From Sisyra terminalis (lineage: Eukaryota; Arthropoda; Insecta; Neuroptera; Sisyridae), in the NCBI GenBank assembly GCA_958496175.1, contig OY292274.1, positions 45,952,630 through 46,016,629 on the forward strand: a DNA stretch of 64,000 nt. The letters run 5' to 3'. Shown one piece after another: positions 11,199-27,600 of the stretch; within the stretch, counting starts at the first letter, position 1; the number at the start of each line of letters is the position of its first letter. Made by a program: the position numbers and the translations under genes. The notes beneath the pieces were generated by a model. That model did not search any database. It was not told where the DNA came from and saw nothing but the letters and a program-made list of their open reading frames with translations.

Positions 11199-12985
11199 AA
11201 TATAATTTACAAAAGTAAACTATAAACATAAATTTGAATAAAAGTTTAAAGAAAATATATTTATGTCGTATTGAACTAGATACATATTATGTCAATTACC
11301 AAGCAATCTTTAGCCATCTTTAGTAGTCAGTGGCGTGCATTCCATATAGACAAAAAGACACTGCCTACCCTACATAATTCAGATAAATATTTATGATTTT
11401 GTTCTGATATCTAGTTTTATTTTATTTACCAAATACCAATAAAGAAAAAATCTTAACGGATATCATCTATACAGTATACAGATTATGCCAGCTCATTCGT
11501 TCGTTCAATTTCAAGTAAGCGACTGATAATATTTGCATTGCAATGCACTAGCGCTCCGCTCCGCGGCGGGATAGACACAAACTATTCGTGTCTAAATATT
11601 TATATGTGTGCACTCATAGCACACATACGTGTCAGTGTGTGCGTTCGTATAAAAACAATAATACAAATATACAATTCTACACACACAACCTCATAAAAAG
11701 ACACTGTCTTCTTGCACACGACAAATTACGATAATTACCGAAGTAGCATCGTTTCTTATTCATTATCGCTGAAATTACAAGTTTGAATTTGATTCATCTC
11801 AATAATCGATTTAACGATCAGTAATCTACGTACATTGTTATTATTTAATTCTAATAAATTTTAATAATATATTATCTATTATCTGTATTATTTATACCTG
11901 ACGAGTATATTGTATTTCTTTAATAAAGTTTACAAATTGAGTCTATCTATGGATATTTGTGGTTGAAAATATCAACATCATTATTTAGCCTATACTGATT
12001 AGCCAACAAAATTTTAAAGTGTGAATTTTCCGAATTTTTTTTTGCCAATCGATGGGAAATCGTTCGTAGAGGTTTTTGAAAGAAACCGTTTCGTTTGTGA
12101 CAAAATAGTTTAGCGGTAATTAAAAAAATAAGACAAATCAATTGATTAGTCATTGATATAGTAAAATGTTTAAAAAATAAGGTTTAAAGCAACATACAAT
12201 AACAAAAATGAGGGAAAATTTAGGAAACGGTTGATTAAAACTAAAACTAAAAAAAAGTCAAAGAAAAATATTTTTCGAATTTCAAAAAACACTTACTTAA
12301 TGTTTTACTTCGTATATATATTTTTTCAAAATTTTTTTGTGATAAGTTGATTTTCATTAGTGATGAAAAATGTTTGGAAAAAAACCTCTTTAATTATGTT
12401 TCGAATTTTGTTATTGTGAAAAATTTTGTGAAAATAAAATTTGAGGAAAAAAATTAATTTCTGAGTTGTCTTTTTTTTCTATTTTTTTTTCGAAGGGGGG
12501 AGGTTCTGTTTAGTTTTCCTTAACTTTTTTTTAGTTTTACATTTAATCAACTGTTTCCTAAATTTTCCCGCATTTTTGTTATTGTATGTTGCTTTGAACT
12601 ATATTTTCTTAACATTTTACTATATCAATGGCTAATTAACTAATTATTAATATTATAATATAACGTTATAATATAACGATTTCCCATCGATTGGCAAAGA
12701 AAAAATCAGAAAACTCACACTTTAAAATCTTATTGGCTAATCGGTATAGGGTTCATTATTTAATCATCATAACGACGAACTAAAACCAACATGCATTTTT
12801 GATTATATTGAAGTAGCTTTTAAAAATTTCTGCCTACCCTATCTAAAATCTCTGTGCACGCCACTGTTAGTAGTGGTCATCAACTAATATTGGATCTTCG
12901 TAATTTCTATGTGATGTTTCATAAATTAACTTGTTATATATTTTATATATTACTCATGTAGTATTAATTGTTCAAAGAAAGCGAA
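11199..12985. repeat. Penelope-like terminus arm (family D copy 2), split by a hAT insertion
   Basis: 11199-11319 matches the left arm of the 8502 element (AAACATAAATTTGAA, then CAAGCAATCTT). It resumes at 12875 with GTGGTCATCAA and runs to the TGTTCAAAGA tail near 12970. The hammerhead core has decayed. The family C hAT at 11328-12866 interrupts it. Confidence 0.7.
11328..12866. mobile_element. Non-autonomous hAT element, family C copy 2 (1539 bp)
   Basis: The ends are CAGTGGCGTGCA and TGCACGCCACTG, with a perfect 8-bp duplication TTAGTAGT (11320-11327, 12867-12874). The sequence matches 6562-7888 in reverse orientation, including the sub-terminal block GATTAGCCAACAAAATTTTA. No transposase is visible. 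It has landed inside a Penelope-like terminus. Confidence 0.88.
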
Positions 12986-15059
12986 GGAATCTAAAGCATC
13001 AATATTAATTTATAATCGGTACAAAAAATATGCAATCAAAAGTTTTACTTTACTTATGAGTTATCAGAAGTTAACATTTTCAAAGCTATATTATAAGTTC
13101 TTATAATTTCTTTCATCAACTTCAATTGATTTCATAACTCAGAAAATGATTACCTATTACAAAAATAGTTTTGTATGAGATGATTATAGTTCTACGTTTC
13201 CTTAACGGTTGTATTACAGATCAAAATATTGAATGTAATTTTTCAATTATTTTATATTTTTATATAAATTTAAAACTTTAATTACTTTATTAGTACACCC
13301 AAATAAATATAATAATAATATGGTGCATGACTCTTTTACATACATCCACATAGAAGAATATAAACAAATTTTTATTTCCTTTTTTGTTCTATTCAATTCT
13401 TAGTTTTTCTTTTACCAAAAGTTCTAGTCTCCAAATTCATTTACAAACGCTTTTAACATGTGATCTTCAACTAAAAGACCATATATACAAATACAGCTTC
13501 ATTTCCATATTTAAAACAGTTCTTTTCCCAGTACAATAACTTTTCCGCTCGACTCGTTTTCCGATTTAACTAAAATCAATTTAGATTTAACTATGATTTC
13601 AACATTAGAACGATGAATCCTTTACAATGTACATTAGACTCCGACAAGGACCAGTTTTTTGAATACAACACAAAACCACCCTTTTTGCTAACCCTCCCCA
13701 CACGCCCCAAATCCTGCTTTGAAATAAAATACGGAAATATCAAACGGAAGTTGTAAAAAAGTCTGACATAAATCTACATTCCTGACAGTACGAACAGCAA
13801 AGGATAATAATGCATATTGTATTTATATATAAAATATACGAAAACGTTGGAAAAACTAGGGAAAATGAAAATATTTGAATATATCTCTTGTTTTATTCAA
13901 TTTTTATATGAAACAAATGACATAAGTATGCAGTATGGTTTGTTGTAGGTACCTAATGAAATTAAATTACGATTGGTTGATTTTTCATGGATGCTATTTA
14001 CTTTCAATGTACGACAACAAACAAAATTGATTTGCTTTGACAAAAATGTCACAAATGTCATTACAATGTTTAAATGTCCACAAATTGGAAGCATCAACTG
14101 CTTCTATATAGCTGATATGATTGTATTTAGGCGAAGGTCCTTTTCTACGGTGGGACAGATGGCGGGTTTTTGCCAAATCTGGCATAAAATATAAAATAAA
14201 CACAACACAAATCAAAACGTTTGTGAAGATAATGGATAACAATTGTTGAGGTGTATTTGAAGCTTTTCTTTTTGGGTGTGAAGGTGTGCAGAGCTGGACT
14301 AATAATGGTCGGGTTCGGGGTTGCCGTAGAGACATGCAGGGATGGCCAGCTCGGATGATGTTAATCCGGCTTATTATCCTGCAAAATTATAAAGGAATCG
14401 TTTAACGCGTGAATTGTATGGGGTGTATTTAGAAGGTATTTATATGTTACGGGCTCGTCTCACTCAAACCCTGGCGATCCTTTCTACGTTTACTTATTTG
14501 TTAATCCAGTTTAAATCTTCCGTGAAATACAATTAATAAGGACAAACGGGACAAACAGTTTAACAAAATATGGAAGCCCATTTTTTTCCAATAAAATGAT
14601 GCAATGAAAACATTTCAATTGAAAAGATATACAATTACAAAGTGTAAATCTGTCAGGTTCAAATAGGTATTTGGCGTAAAAATATTTGTAAAGACAAAAA
14701 AAAATCGAAATAAATTGAAATTGATTTAAAATGTTCAATTACTGCTTTTTCTGAATATAATATAACTCAAATATTGTCAAACTTTGGGACAAAATTAAAG
14801 TTTTCCAGCACATATATTGACAGATACCTACAGATATTCAGTAGACTCTAGTTTATTTCGAACATTTGGTTTAGTCCCATGAAATTTTAATTTAAACAAT
14901 GCAAATTAAATCTTTCTTACTTCTATTTTTTAATGAATATTTTCTGATACATTTGTTTTTCTAAATTGTAAATCACCAAAATTACTGTTTTCCATAGAGA
15001 CTTCCAAATGGAAAGATGGAAATATCTTGCTTTAAAAAAATATAAACTAAATAAAATTA
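12986..15059. other. Intergenic stretch
   Basis: No supported gene. Several 60-113-codon frames overlap on both strands at 13.9-14.3 kb, but none shows a domain, a signal sequence or convincing composition. Confidence 0.4.
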
Positions 15060-15490
15060 AGGGCTCATGTCCTTTTTAGTCATTTTCTGGCAAAGTTTCA
15101 ATTTCTACTTTATTTTTAATTTAATTCGCGATTTTTTTATTAACTTAATTTTAATATCGTAATACTAATAATACTTATTGTTTCATTCTTTTATTTTAAT
15201 TTTTTGATACACTTTTTGCATAATGTGATTCGATTTGATTTAGGTTATCGAATGAATCATGATTTCAAAAAAAAAAACAAGACTTTTTCAAACTTTCAAA
15301 CAATGAATTTGTTAGTTGAAAAATTGACAATTAGGGTTCTAATAATTAGTTTGATTATTGACAAATTTCGACAATAATCAAAATGAAATAAATATATCAC
15401 ATGATGATTCCGGAAATGAGATTTCCTTCTAATTTAAATAATGGCTAATAATTATAACATGATATTAGGGACGTTCCGATACCCCTAAGA

Positions 15491-18089
<2,599 letters not shown>

Positions 18090-18369
18090 CCCTAAGATAT
18101 CGATACTTACTCATTTAAGTAATAATCAAATTGTTTCTTTTGATACTACTCATATGAGTAGGTACCTTTAAAGTATTGATACTTACTCATATCGATACAT
18201 TTTTTTTTTTTAAAGACACTTATATAAAAAGGGGAAAATTTCTTGGGAGTGATTGGTATTCCCTTTTTTTAACAAGTTACAAAATAATAGCCACACATTT
18301 AATAATTAAAGTAAATTGAAATTAATTATTCATATTTAAATTTAAAAGATACACAGAAAAACAGATTAC

Positions 18370-18605
18370 CTAAGGAAAGAACTCTGTTGCATCCATATTG
18401 CCCAAAAGCAGTAAGTACTCCAGATATTTTGAAGAAAATCTGTTCCGTGTTTGTGGCATTGTTGTACCCGCATTGGAAAATTAGCATTCACTTGGAACTG
18501 ATGTTACAACAACAATTAAATATTGCAGGGCAAACTTATACAAGTAGGGATATAATAATTTCATTATATCCCATTCCACAAATGGGTTGCTTTTTGGACT
18601 GGATT
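18370..18605 (-). pseudogene. hAT transposase C-terminal relic
   Basis: On the minus strand the frame reads YPYLYKFALQYLIVVVTSVP, SEC, a stop, then FSNAGTTMPQTRNRFSSKYL. This corresponds to the hAT dimerisation signature (LxxxATSVPSERLFSxAGxxxxxxRNRLS). One in-frame stop falls in the SERLFS core, and the upstream part is missing or frameshifted. It belongs to the older TAGGGA element and is unrelated in sequence to the intact transposase nearby. Confidence 0.8.
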
Positions 18606-19176
18606 AGGTAAATAAAGAGAAGCTTCAACATATGTGTTTTCTTTTTCTTTTTGAGCCCATGTGCTAACTCCTTATGGTGTTTTTATAAATCATATTCAGG
18701 TTGTTCAATCAAAGTTTTGAGATTGGGCTATAACCAAAGTGTAAAGTATATAAACAAATTGTAAAGTAACATTCGTTTAGTTTGATTTGATTTAATTCGA
18801 TACCAACTACTTTCGTTTCGATAGTAATTAGTATCGTAAGATTTATAGCGATACTAAAAGTATTTGGTATTGAAACAAAAGTATCGAGTATAAACTCGTA
18901 TTTACTTGTATCGGAATGTCCCTACATGATATTGAATATAATATTTATACGAATTCGAACACTATAATAAAATAATAAATAATTAAATATCAACCCAAAT
19001 AATTTTTTTCCTATGGGACTGATTTCCATGTGAAGATATATCATAGGGCACTAATTTCTGTGTGAGGAGTTTTCTCTGTGAGCAACTTTCGTGTGCGCAA
19101 TAATGCTAATGAGCAATTTCCTGTTGGCCAATTTCGTGTAAGGAATTTTCTAGTGGGCAAGTGTCTGGTCACCAAA

Positions 19177-22137
19177 AGTCACAAGTATGAGTATACTGAG
19201 CCACATGCGGCTCGCGTGCCCCAGATTTTTGATCCTTACTTTAAATGAAAAACAAAGACTTGTATGGGTTTGTAAAAAAACCTTTCGATATATTAATGGA
19301 TTAATTGTTCTCTAATTCTTTTCTCTCTTTTTTTGAAATGGCAGTATAAGAGATCGTTTTTTTTAAATTTTATAGCTTTTGTTTCGGCATCAAAATCATG
19401 GAATTCAGTGTTTACTAGGTTTGGATTAAAATACTTAATACAATTGAAAGTGAATATTTTCATAAATCGAAAATATCATTAATTCTCCACCTACCGCAGT
19501 CATTGGAAAAAATCATATATACTACTTGCACACTACATAGCCATTCAATCGATTTCCTACCATTCTAAAGCATCTTAAAGGTGCAAGAAGTCCACTTCGA
19601 AAGCCGCCACTTTACTCACCCCAAGTGGACATTCTATTAAAATAAAAAAATCGATTTTTTTCTGTCAAATGTTAAGACCAATTATATACAGAGGATATGG
19701 AGTTCTGAATGGACCACAACATCCGGTTTTACGATTGTTGTTTATCCTTGTTTGATTTTTGAATTTCGACCGACAAGTCTTTGCCGTTTCTTTTTTCTCT
19801 AATTTTTTTATTTATTGTGACAAAAGACTTAAGGTGAGAAGGAATTCGGTTTGAAGAATGTCGTCTGAAGAAAAGGCTTCTTTTTGAAGAAATGACGTTT
19901 ATGGCTGACTTAAAAAGGGCCTTTCTGGCGACATACAGTCTGCCCAATTTCATCCGGCTGAACATATATCTATATATATGGATAACTGTTCGACTGGTTC
20001 AATTTTTTTGTCAACAATAAAACAAATGAATTTTAAGCTTTGCCGATAAAACAAATGAATTGGCAGCTTTGCCCATAAAACAAATGAAATCTCTAAAAAA
20101 ATTATAATCGATCAACAAATAAAAACTCTAGTAACTTATTCAGTTTTATTAACCATTGTCTTAAATTTTACGATTAATTTGAGCAAATTTTATCATACTG
20201 TTTCATTTTTATTGAAACTTTATGATTTTAATAAACTTTTTTCAGTCATGAAAAAGTTCGTTAGAACACGAGCTCATGGAAAACGAGCTAATTTTTGTAG
20301 ATGGGGTTACAGAGAACGCGATTGTGTGGCAAAGGGATGAAAAACCGACCACAAAAGTTGGTGAAAACTGTATGATAAAAGATTCCAGACGCTCATCAAC
20401 CACGATATATTCTTTCATTCCGAACAAATTTCTCTTCTCTCGCTTTTCCTCTTCATGTCGCGAAACTTGAACACATACAATATGAATGTCTTCCGATCCC
20501 GGAACGAAATGGATCGCTTCCGGGAGCAGGCCATCCAAAACTCATATCGCATCCTTCTTGCACATCCCATCTCTGTTTCACTCAACCATATTTTCCCATT
20601 CAATTCATTTAGTTTTCACATAGAGAAAACAGAAATATAATTAATAATATTAAAAAAAGAGAGAAAAAAAATTAATAAAATGAATTGTGAAAATGATTTG
20701 ATCGATGTAGCTGAATATTATTTTTTTCTTCTTTTGGTCTAGGGATGGCAGCGATGGGGTTGTGATATTAGATTGGATAACGATATTGAATATAAAACCA
20801 AGAGGTTAACCCCGGAGAATGAAAAGGGAGACTTTTATATTATTATTGTTATATCCATACGACTCGTTTATTTTCATTAGTCTCTCCTGTAACGTCTGTA
20901 TTTACCGGGAATGAATAATAACGCTTTGCACAACGAGGAGGGCTGCGAAAAACAAATGAAAACGAAAATGGATTCACTATAGTCTTTGTTATTTTCATAA
21001 CCAACTTAAATCTCATATAAAATATATATAGAAAATTTAAATTTATATTTTCTTTAAACTAAAATAAATAATAATAATAAAAACATTTTTTTTTAAATTT
21101 TATGTGTCGCAACAATAAGAATTTCTATATTTTTTAGATATTTTTTCTATGATTAATTTAAATTTTTGAAGATCATTTCAATCAAGATGTCTCACCGGTC
21201 CTACTATTAAGATTACCTATGTAGCATTGGTTCAAAATTACGTGAATCAAAAAGGAACTTATTTCGTTCCTGTACGTCACATCCGGTATTTCATTCATAA
21301 AATCTGAGGACTTGTTTCTCGGTCAGATCAGGTGTATTCAAAATATCCATTCATTCGTTTAAAGAAATTCTTACCTTTGACTATTATTTTGAGTTTGACC
21401 GATCTCGAGGTAACAGTTATACAAATTACATAAAGTCAAGAGTGGCTATAAGGTAGAAGCGAAACAAAGATGAGAACACTGAAATTGGATGGGAATATAA
21501 GGGATGCAAGTCGGAAAAAATGTCACCACACCCATTTCCTAGTTATATTTTTTTCTTTAAATCGTAATTTCCTCCCTTTCGGTCTTCACACTATACGATT
21601 TTGGACATCAATCAATTTATTTGTGAAATACGTAATAAAAACGGACCCTTGTATAGGTCGTCATTGTACGATGAGATTTTTTTTTTGTTAGATTTAAGGA
21701 CCCAATTAAATAATAAAAAGAAGAATGAAAAATATTAAACTATGACAAAATTTAGTACCATTGCATTGAAAATGGTGTTCTAGTTGTTTTTATTTTTAAC
21801 AAATTTTGGTTATAATAATTAATTATTATCGGTTTGATTAATTTTAGCCTAAGCTTGCGTATTTTCGGTAGCGATTTGAACATATAGTATTGCCTTCTTT
21901 AATACATCCAAGCTTTCATAACGTCCAATCCAAACAATCAGTAGATATGTATCTTCTTTTGGAAGATTCACTAAATATCAATGCATCGAATCCACTCGAT
22001 GTTTACAATACGAAACATCAGATTGATTTCATGTTTTGATATAAAGTTTTTCTATTCGATGCATCGATTTAAAAAAAAATACATCAATTTAATGGAAAAA
22101 AGCTCTTGATTATAACGACAGAAACTAAAGAAAATAT
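19177..22137. other. Intergenic stretch with minor repeats
   Basis: GCCACATGCGGCTCGCG at 19202 resembles an end of another hAT family. A ~29-bp unit starting ATAAAACAAATGAA is repeated about 2.6 times at 20018-20092. Frames of 62-98 codons overlap on both strands at 20.24-20.64 kb without recognisable domains. Confidence 0.45.
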
Positions 22138-22365
22138 ATATTTCAACATATTGAATTATTTTAATTATTGATAATTATCATTACCAGATACAGTGATTCT
22201 TGTAGGTTACTAGCTTAACCAAGCGGTAGGGACGAACTGTTTATATGTCTACGTAGTCCAGTATGAAGAAAATTCAGTGAAAGTCCATTAAAGTTTGGAG
22301 TGATCTAGATGTTCAGTTTCCAAGGCTTAATGAAATTATCTTCAAATTCTTGTGGGGTCAGTCCA
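22138..22365. repeat. Direct repeat pair, unit 1
   Basis: This matches 23495-23725 in the same orientation over about 225 bp (shared blocks include GTGATCCTTGTA-like, AATTGTTTATAT-like and TGGAGTGATCT). It may be a diverged segmental duplication or repeat ends flanking 1.1 kb. No class assigned. Confidence 0.65.
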
Positions 22366-22424
22366 AATAAAGTGGTCCAAAAATAAATGAAATGGTTGCT
22401 CGACCATTTTAAAAAAAAATGTGT

Positions 22425-22768
22425 ATGAATATAATGTATTTAACCATTTAATATGTACCATATACTTGGCAAAACCAACATTTTACACAAAACAAGATAT
22501 ACTCTGGGCTAACTGTTATTCATATCTTAAATTTAAAACATATACTTCTTTCTGAAAACTAGTAATGGTAATAATTGTATGTAATGGCAATAAAGCTAAT
22601 AATTTGGGTACGTAGTACGTACATACATTATTAGCTTTCAAAAAGAAGTATATGTTTTAAATTTCAGATATGATTAACAGTTAGCCCATAGTATATGTTG
22701 TTTTGTGTAAAATGTCCTTTTTGCCAAGTATATCTTACATATTAAATGGTTAAATATATTATATTCAT
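22425..22768. repeat. Foldback MITE-like inverted repeat (344 bp)
   Basis: The outer arms ATGAATATAATGTATTTAAC and its counterpart ending at 22768 pair over about 130 bp, with few mismatches. A second hairpin (AAAGCTAATAATTTGGGTAC against its complement, 22591-22637) sits off-centre inside. It encodes nothing and lies between the two direct-repeat units. Confidence 0.8.
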
Positions 22769-23494
22769 CTATTGAAAGTATGCATTATTTTGACATTTTG
22801 TGTTTGCAATACCTCTGCTCCTAGTCAAACTTCAAACTCTAAATTTTAGGTGCAAAATACTATCATACAGTACTATAATGAGGTGATATTTCAGATTTTT
22901 ATCTGATCCTCCACCAGAGATATTGAGCTCAAAAAATTGCAAATTTTGAAAATTTCTAAATTTTGTTATTTTTTATTTTAAAAAGGCCTAAAGTCTCAGA
23001 CTTCAAATTTTGTTTTTGAATACAACTAATACTTAATTGTTTGTAAAAAAAGTTTTAACGTGTAGACTCTTTCACTTTCTTCACAATCTTTCCGTGAAAA
23101 TTGGAATTTTTTACAAATGAGAGCTAAAAATTTAGGTTAAAATTTCACCCCTTAGAACTACATTTAGGTGAAAATGTCTTATTACAACCTTATAGTTTAT
23201 ATTTTTATGAATACACTGCTTTTAGTTTCATTTTAATAGGACAAATAGGGCGTGAGATAATCAAGTTTCCGCAAACCCTTAAAAGTGCGAAAATGTCTGC
23301 GTCTAGTAAAACTAATATGGCCACCACCGGAAAACTAAAAACAATAAAATTAAAACAATGATGAATTTGAACGTAAAAAATGAAAGTAAAAAAGATGAAA
23401 GTAAAAAACAAATCAGAATTAAAAAAAATAGTCATGCAACCAATGCTGGACCGACTGAATTGGAATGACCCTGTGACAGAAACTGGTATAAATA
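22769..23494. other. AT-rich stretch between the direct repeats
   Basis: No gene recognised. A 76-codon minus-strand frame at 23205 is low-complexity. Confidence 0.4.
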
Positions 23495-23725
23495 CATATA
23501 TTTACATGTTGAGTTATTTTATTTTTTGATAAATAGGTACCATTAATAGATAGAGTGATCCTTGTAAGTTACAAGTAGAACCAAATGATAGGGATGAATT
23601 GTTTATATATCTATGTAGTTCAGTAGGAGGAATATTCAGCGAGAATCCATTCGAAATCTGGAGTGATCTCAAAGTTTAATTTTTAAGCTTTATAAAATTA
23701 CCTTCAATTTCTTGACTATTGTAGG
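23495..23725. repeat. Direct repeat pair, unit 2
   Basis: Same-orientation partner of 22138-22365, with many point differences and small indels, so the duplication is old. Confidence 0.65.
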
Positions 23726-24084
23726 AACTTTTATTCCATTCAACACTTATTTTTAAAGGCCGTTCAAATAGTCAACCACTAGAAGATTAGAATATAAGAA
23801 AACGATTAAGTAAAGTTTTGTTTCTTCAAAGTTTGTTTAATTACCGTTAAAATACTTTGAATGAAGGTACCAGGGAGTTTCACTTGGATCTCCGATTTGA
23901 TGATATTATAAATTAATATTTATTATGGTTTAGTACCCAAAAGATTTTTTTTATATACTCCTTTATATTATCTAAATATAATGTTTACACCATCACCAAA
24001 GAAGGACAATCTACTAATGAATTTAATGAGTTACTTGATATGAGAAAATTTCCTTCAACAGCAATAAGAATCTATTAATTGGAA

Positions 24085-24400
24085 AGTTGGAGCCTAAACT
24101 TCGGAAGCAGATACTAAAATGCTATATGCAGATCATAACGTTGTATGCATTGGAACCCTAAACCCTAAGAAAATAAGACAGGAAATATCTGGAGAGCTAC
24201 AAAATGTGGTGTTGGAGAATAATGGAGAAAATTAAATGATTGAATCGAACCACAAACGTGGAAATATTGAAAAAAGTTGACGAAGAAAGAATTATTATCG
24301 ATATGGGAGGAAAAAGAAGGAAAAATAAAAAAATTATGCTGGACATTATTGATATGTGTGACTTGACCTTTGCACCAACTAGTGGCCAAATTATGAACTG
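24085..24400 (+). pseudogene. LINE ORF2 C-terminal fragment, unit 1
   Basis: Across frame changes the plus strand gives LRKQILKCYMQIITLYALEP, then ESYKMWCWRIMEKI, then NVEILKKVDEERII. This order (KRxxKCYxxxxxLYGxExW, LEAFEMWCWRRMxKI, TNEEVLxRV) is the post-RT tail of many insect endonuclease-reverse transcriptases. Stops and shifts make it a dead copy. A second, shorter copy follows in tandem. Confidence 0.75.
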
Positions 24401-24465
24401 GCGATGCGGAGAGAGCATTAAGTTAACCAAACATAACATAAAAAATAAATATTATATGAATTGAA

Positions 24466-24660
24466 AACCTGAACTCCTAGAAAACAAAAAAGGAAGTATC
24501 TGAAAAGCTACGAAATGTGGACCTGCAGAGTAACGGAACAACTAAGATAAACGGATTGAGTCAAAAACGTTGAAATATTGAAAAAAATCGACTAAAAGAC
24601 CTATCATTGATATGGTAGGAAAGAGAAAGAAAAGTGGAAAATGATTTATGCTTGATGATG
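24466..24660 (+). pseudogene. LINE ORF2 C-terminal fragment, unit 2 (tandem partner)
   Basis: It reads TPRKQKRKYLKSYEMWTCRV, then VKNVEILKKID. This is the same segment as unit 1, about 280 bp downstream, with different mutations and stops. It is either a tandem duplication or a second insertion. Confidence 0.72.
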
Positions 24661-27600
24661 TAGAACAGAAACAGAAAGGAAGGGTCTAAGAAAAAAAGAA
24701 AACGAATTGAAATCCCGAATTTATTCAAATGAGGAATGTACTTCAATTTGAAGAATCATTCCATAGATAGACGATGTTGGAAGATGGAATTGTTAAATAA
24801 TTTTTAGTTTTTGTAAAAAAACTTAGAAAATGTATTTTATTCCAATGAAAAAAAAGTTTCTGGTATACACTATAAGCAGAAAAATGTTTTACATCAATTC
24901 CTTTTTAACCTATAAAATAGATGGAGCTGTGTTGAATGATTTTTGTACTATTTTAAAAATTGATAATAAACTTATCAGCTGCAATTACAAGTTACTGCTC
25001 ATCATACTGATCTGGTCTTAGTCAATTTAGTTGTATGGTACCCGCAAAAGCTTGAATAGCCATCGATAATGACTTTAATTACGATAATAACTTTGAATTA
25101 AAGTAACAAGGTACTAGCTCCTCGTATATGCTGAAGTAAGAAAAAAAAATTGTAAGAAATGTGATTTTTTATGATTTTTGAATATTCTTTATATCAATTT
25201 TTTGATGGTTTCTTTAGTACCAAATTATTTAGAATTCCCTACCAACTAAAACGTATTGATCTGATTTTCTATGATCCAGTAGTACTGGTCGTACTGGTTA
25301 TACTGGTTTAAACTTCACTAGTTGGTAGAGATCCTGATCAGGAAATGATTGTTTTTTATTAAAATTTTTTATAAAAAATGACTTCATTATGATTGGTGGT
25401 GCAGTGTACACCCTATGCCACCTTATACATATCTAACATTTTGAAATAACAAAAATCAATGAAAACAAAGATAGCCAGCATAAAGCAATGAATCATGTTA
25501 AGATAGAAGTTAAGAAACGTATATATTAAGTAAATATTCTTTTCCTCCTAGGAGACACGTCCTTATCTCTATAGATATGATAGAATTGGTGAAAATACTA
25601 TTAGCCTGGTGGATTGTAAGCTCATGTACAAAAAATATATAAGTATTGAGTGTTGTTACAGTAGTTTCAGGACTAAATTTTTCGATGAAGTAATACAAGA
25701 TGAAGCTACATTGTACATTTGTTTTATTATTATTATATTATATTATATTATATTATATTATATTATATTATTATTATTATTATTATATGAATCTAGGGTA
25801 GGTGATAATTTAAATATTTACTGTAACAATTAGTTGTTTTACTTAGATTTCACTTGATGAAATAGTTTTAATCAAATTTTAGTTTGTTCAAATTTTTAAC
25901 TTCTTATTTTGATATTATTTTTAAAAACTAAATCTCAAAATTAAAATCTTATATTGCTACTCAATTTCAATAATGAATTTTTAATAAAATTTGTGTAGAG
26001 TATTAAATTCGTCTTAATGAAGCTCAAAGACAAACAGATTTTGAATAAAAAATCAATATAAAGCGGCTTAAATTCAAATTAAGTCGAAGTCAATCAAAAA
26101 TTTCATTCTCACCCTCAAACTAAAACATTACATTGTTAAAAGGGCACTAATTGGTTAAACCCGGTTTTGTCATCACTAAGTGGATTTGAACCACCCCCAC
26201 ACAACCACGTTATGCAGACATAAAGTTATTCAATAAACGCTGCTAAACTCCCCTCCGGGATTTTCGGGATCTTCGGAGCTTGTAAATACAACTTAATAAA
26301 ATATCATTGAATGCCATTCCCGAAAGATCCTGACAGGCCGAGATCAATTTATCAAGGTGATAAATTCAATAATTAAAGTCAAAATTTTAAGGGTTGCCCC
26401 CAAGTCCGTTTATGACATTGGTCGCGTCTTTTCGGTAAGGGTGGATATTAGTTACAGGGGTTAAAATCTGTGCAAACTCTATTATTAAATGGGTAACAAT
26501 ATTGTTTTATATATTCATTCAAGCTCGGTTCCGGGAATAAAACGGGATGAAATTGGAACGCTCTCACTCTTTCCCGACAATCTCTCTCTTGTCCCGGGGT
26601 TATTTTGGTTGATGTGTTAAGAGGGTGTAGTTGGCTTTCGTTGACGGTGGTAGTGATTTTTACATCCCCTTAAGTATACTCGTACATACCATATTGTAGT
26701 TCATTCATCCCTTATTTGTAATAAAAATGTGTTAAGGGTACGCGTACGTAATGTGTCTATTACACAAACATTTCCCAGCTAATAAATATTAAAATAAGCC
26801 TCACGTAAGTCGTTAGATTTTAATAAAAATCGGTCAATGGGGCTGTTGGAACTTTCCAAAATTTGGTGTCTAGAAAACATTTTGTAAGGCTTGTTTTAAT
26901 ATATCCGGATTGGCAAGAAGGAAGCGATATTTCAGTCTCGTTTTTTGTTATTGTTAAAAAGGGCGTTGTTATCATCCTATTTACGGTCAATTTCACTTGA
27001 ATGAAACTGAGGCAACAATTCGTTGAAATTTTCGTTTCCACCTAAGCTAAGGATTAATATTTAACCATGAAAGAAAAAAACTTAAGTTGCAGAGCAAAAG
27101 ATTTGTGAGGATGATCCGGGATCAAAATAGAAAAGGTTCTAGCAAATAAAAGAAATTAACAAAATATTTCTTTTTCAAATTTCAAAGAAGAAAATGATGT
27201 AAATTAAGACATTTTCCCTTGAATGGGATTTCTTGTCTATTAATGGATATTGCGTCTTCGATTAAAGTTTAAGGGAATAACAATGGGCGATGGGGTTGAG
27301 ATCGCAGGGATGAGTATGATTGGTGTGGGGTTGGCATCAATTTCCGTATCCGGTGACGTCACGAAACACGAGTTTATACTCTCTGGGGCAATTATGAAGC
27401 CTGTCAGCTAAATTGGATGACGATGATAAACAATTGAACAAGAAAAAAAAATATCTCACAGAGTTGGCTTTGGTTTTGCCTCCAAACAAATGAAGTCAGT
27501 AAAACGAAATTCTATATACAACACCAAAGTTTTGATGGTTCAATATGTATATTCAATTTGTTTTACAATATTACAATTTTCTTATTTATATATAAATTTT

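Noticed and set aside
18387..18611. 74-codon plus-strand frame
   Set aside because: It is the antisense shadow of the decayed hAT transposase C-terminus on the minus strand.
20242..20640. Cluster of 61-98-codon frames on both strands
   Set aside because: No domain, no splice context, and mutually overlapping frames suggest chance in a slightly less AT-rich patch.
25721..25787. Regularly spaced repeats that could suggest a CRISPR array
   Set aside because: It is a plain TATTA/TAT microsatellite with no spacers, in a eukaryotic sequence.
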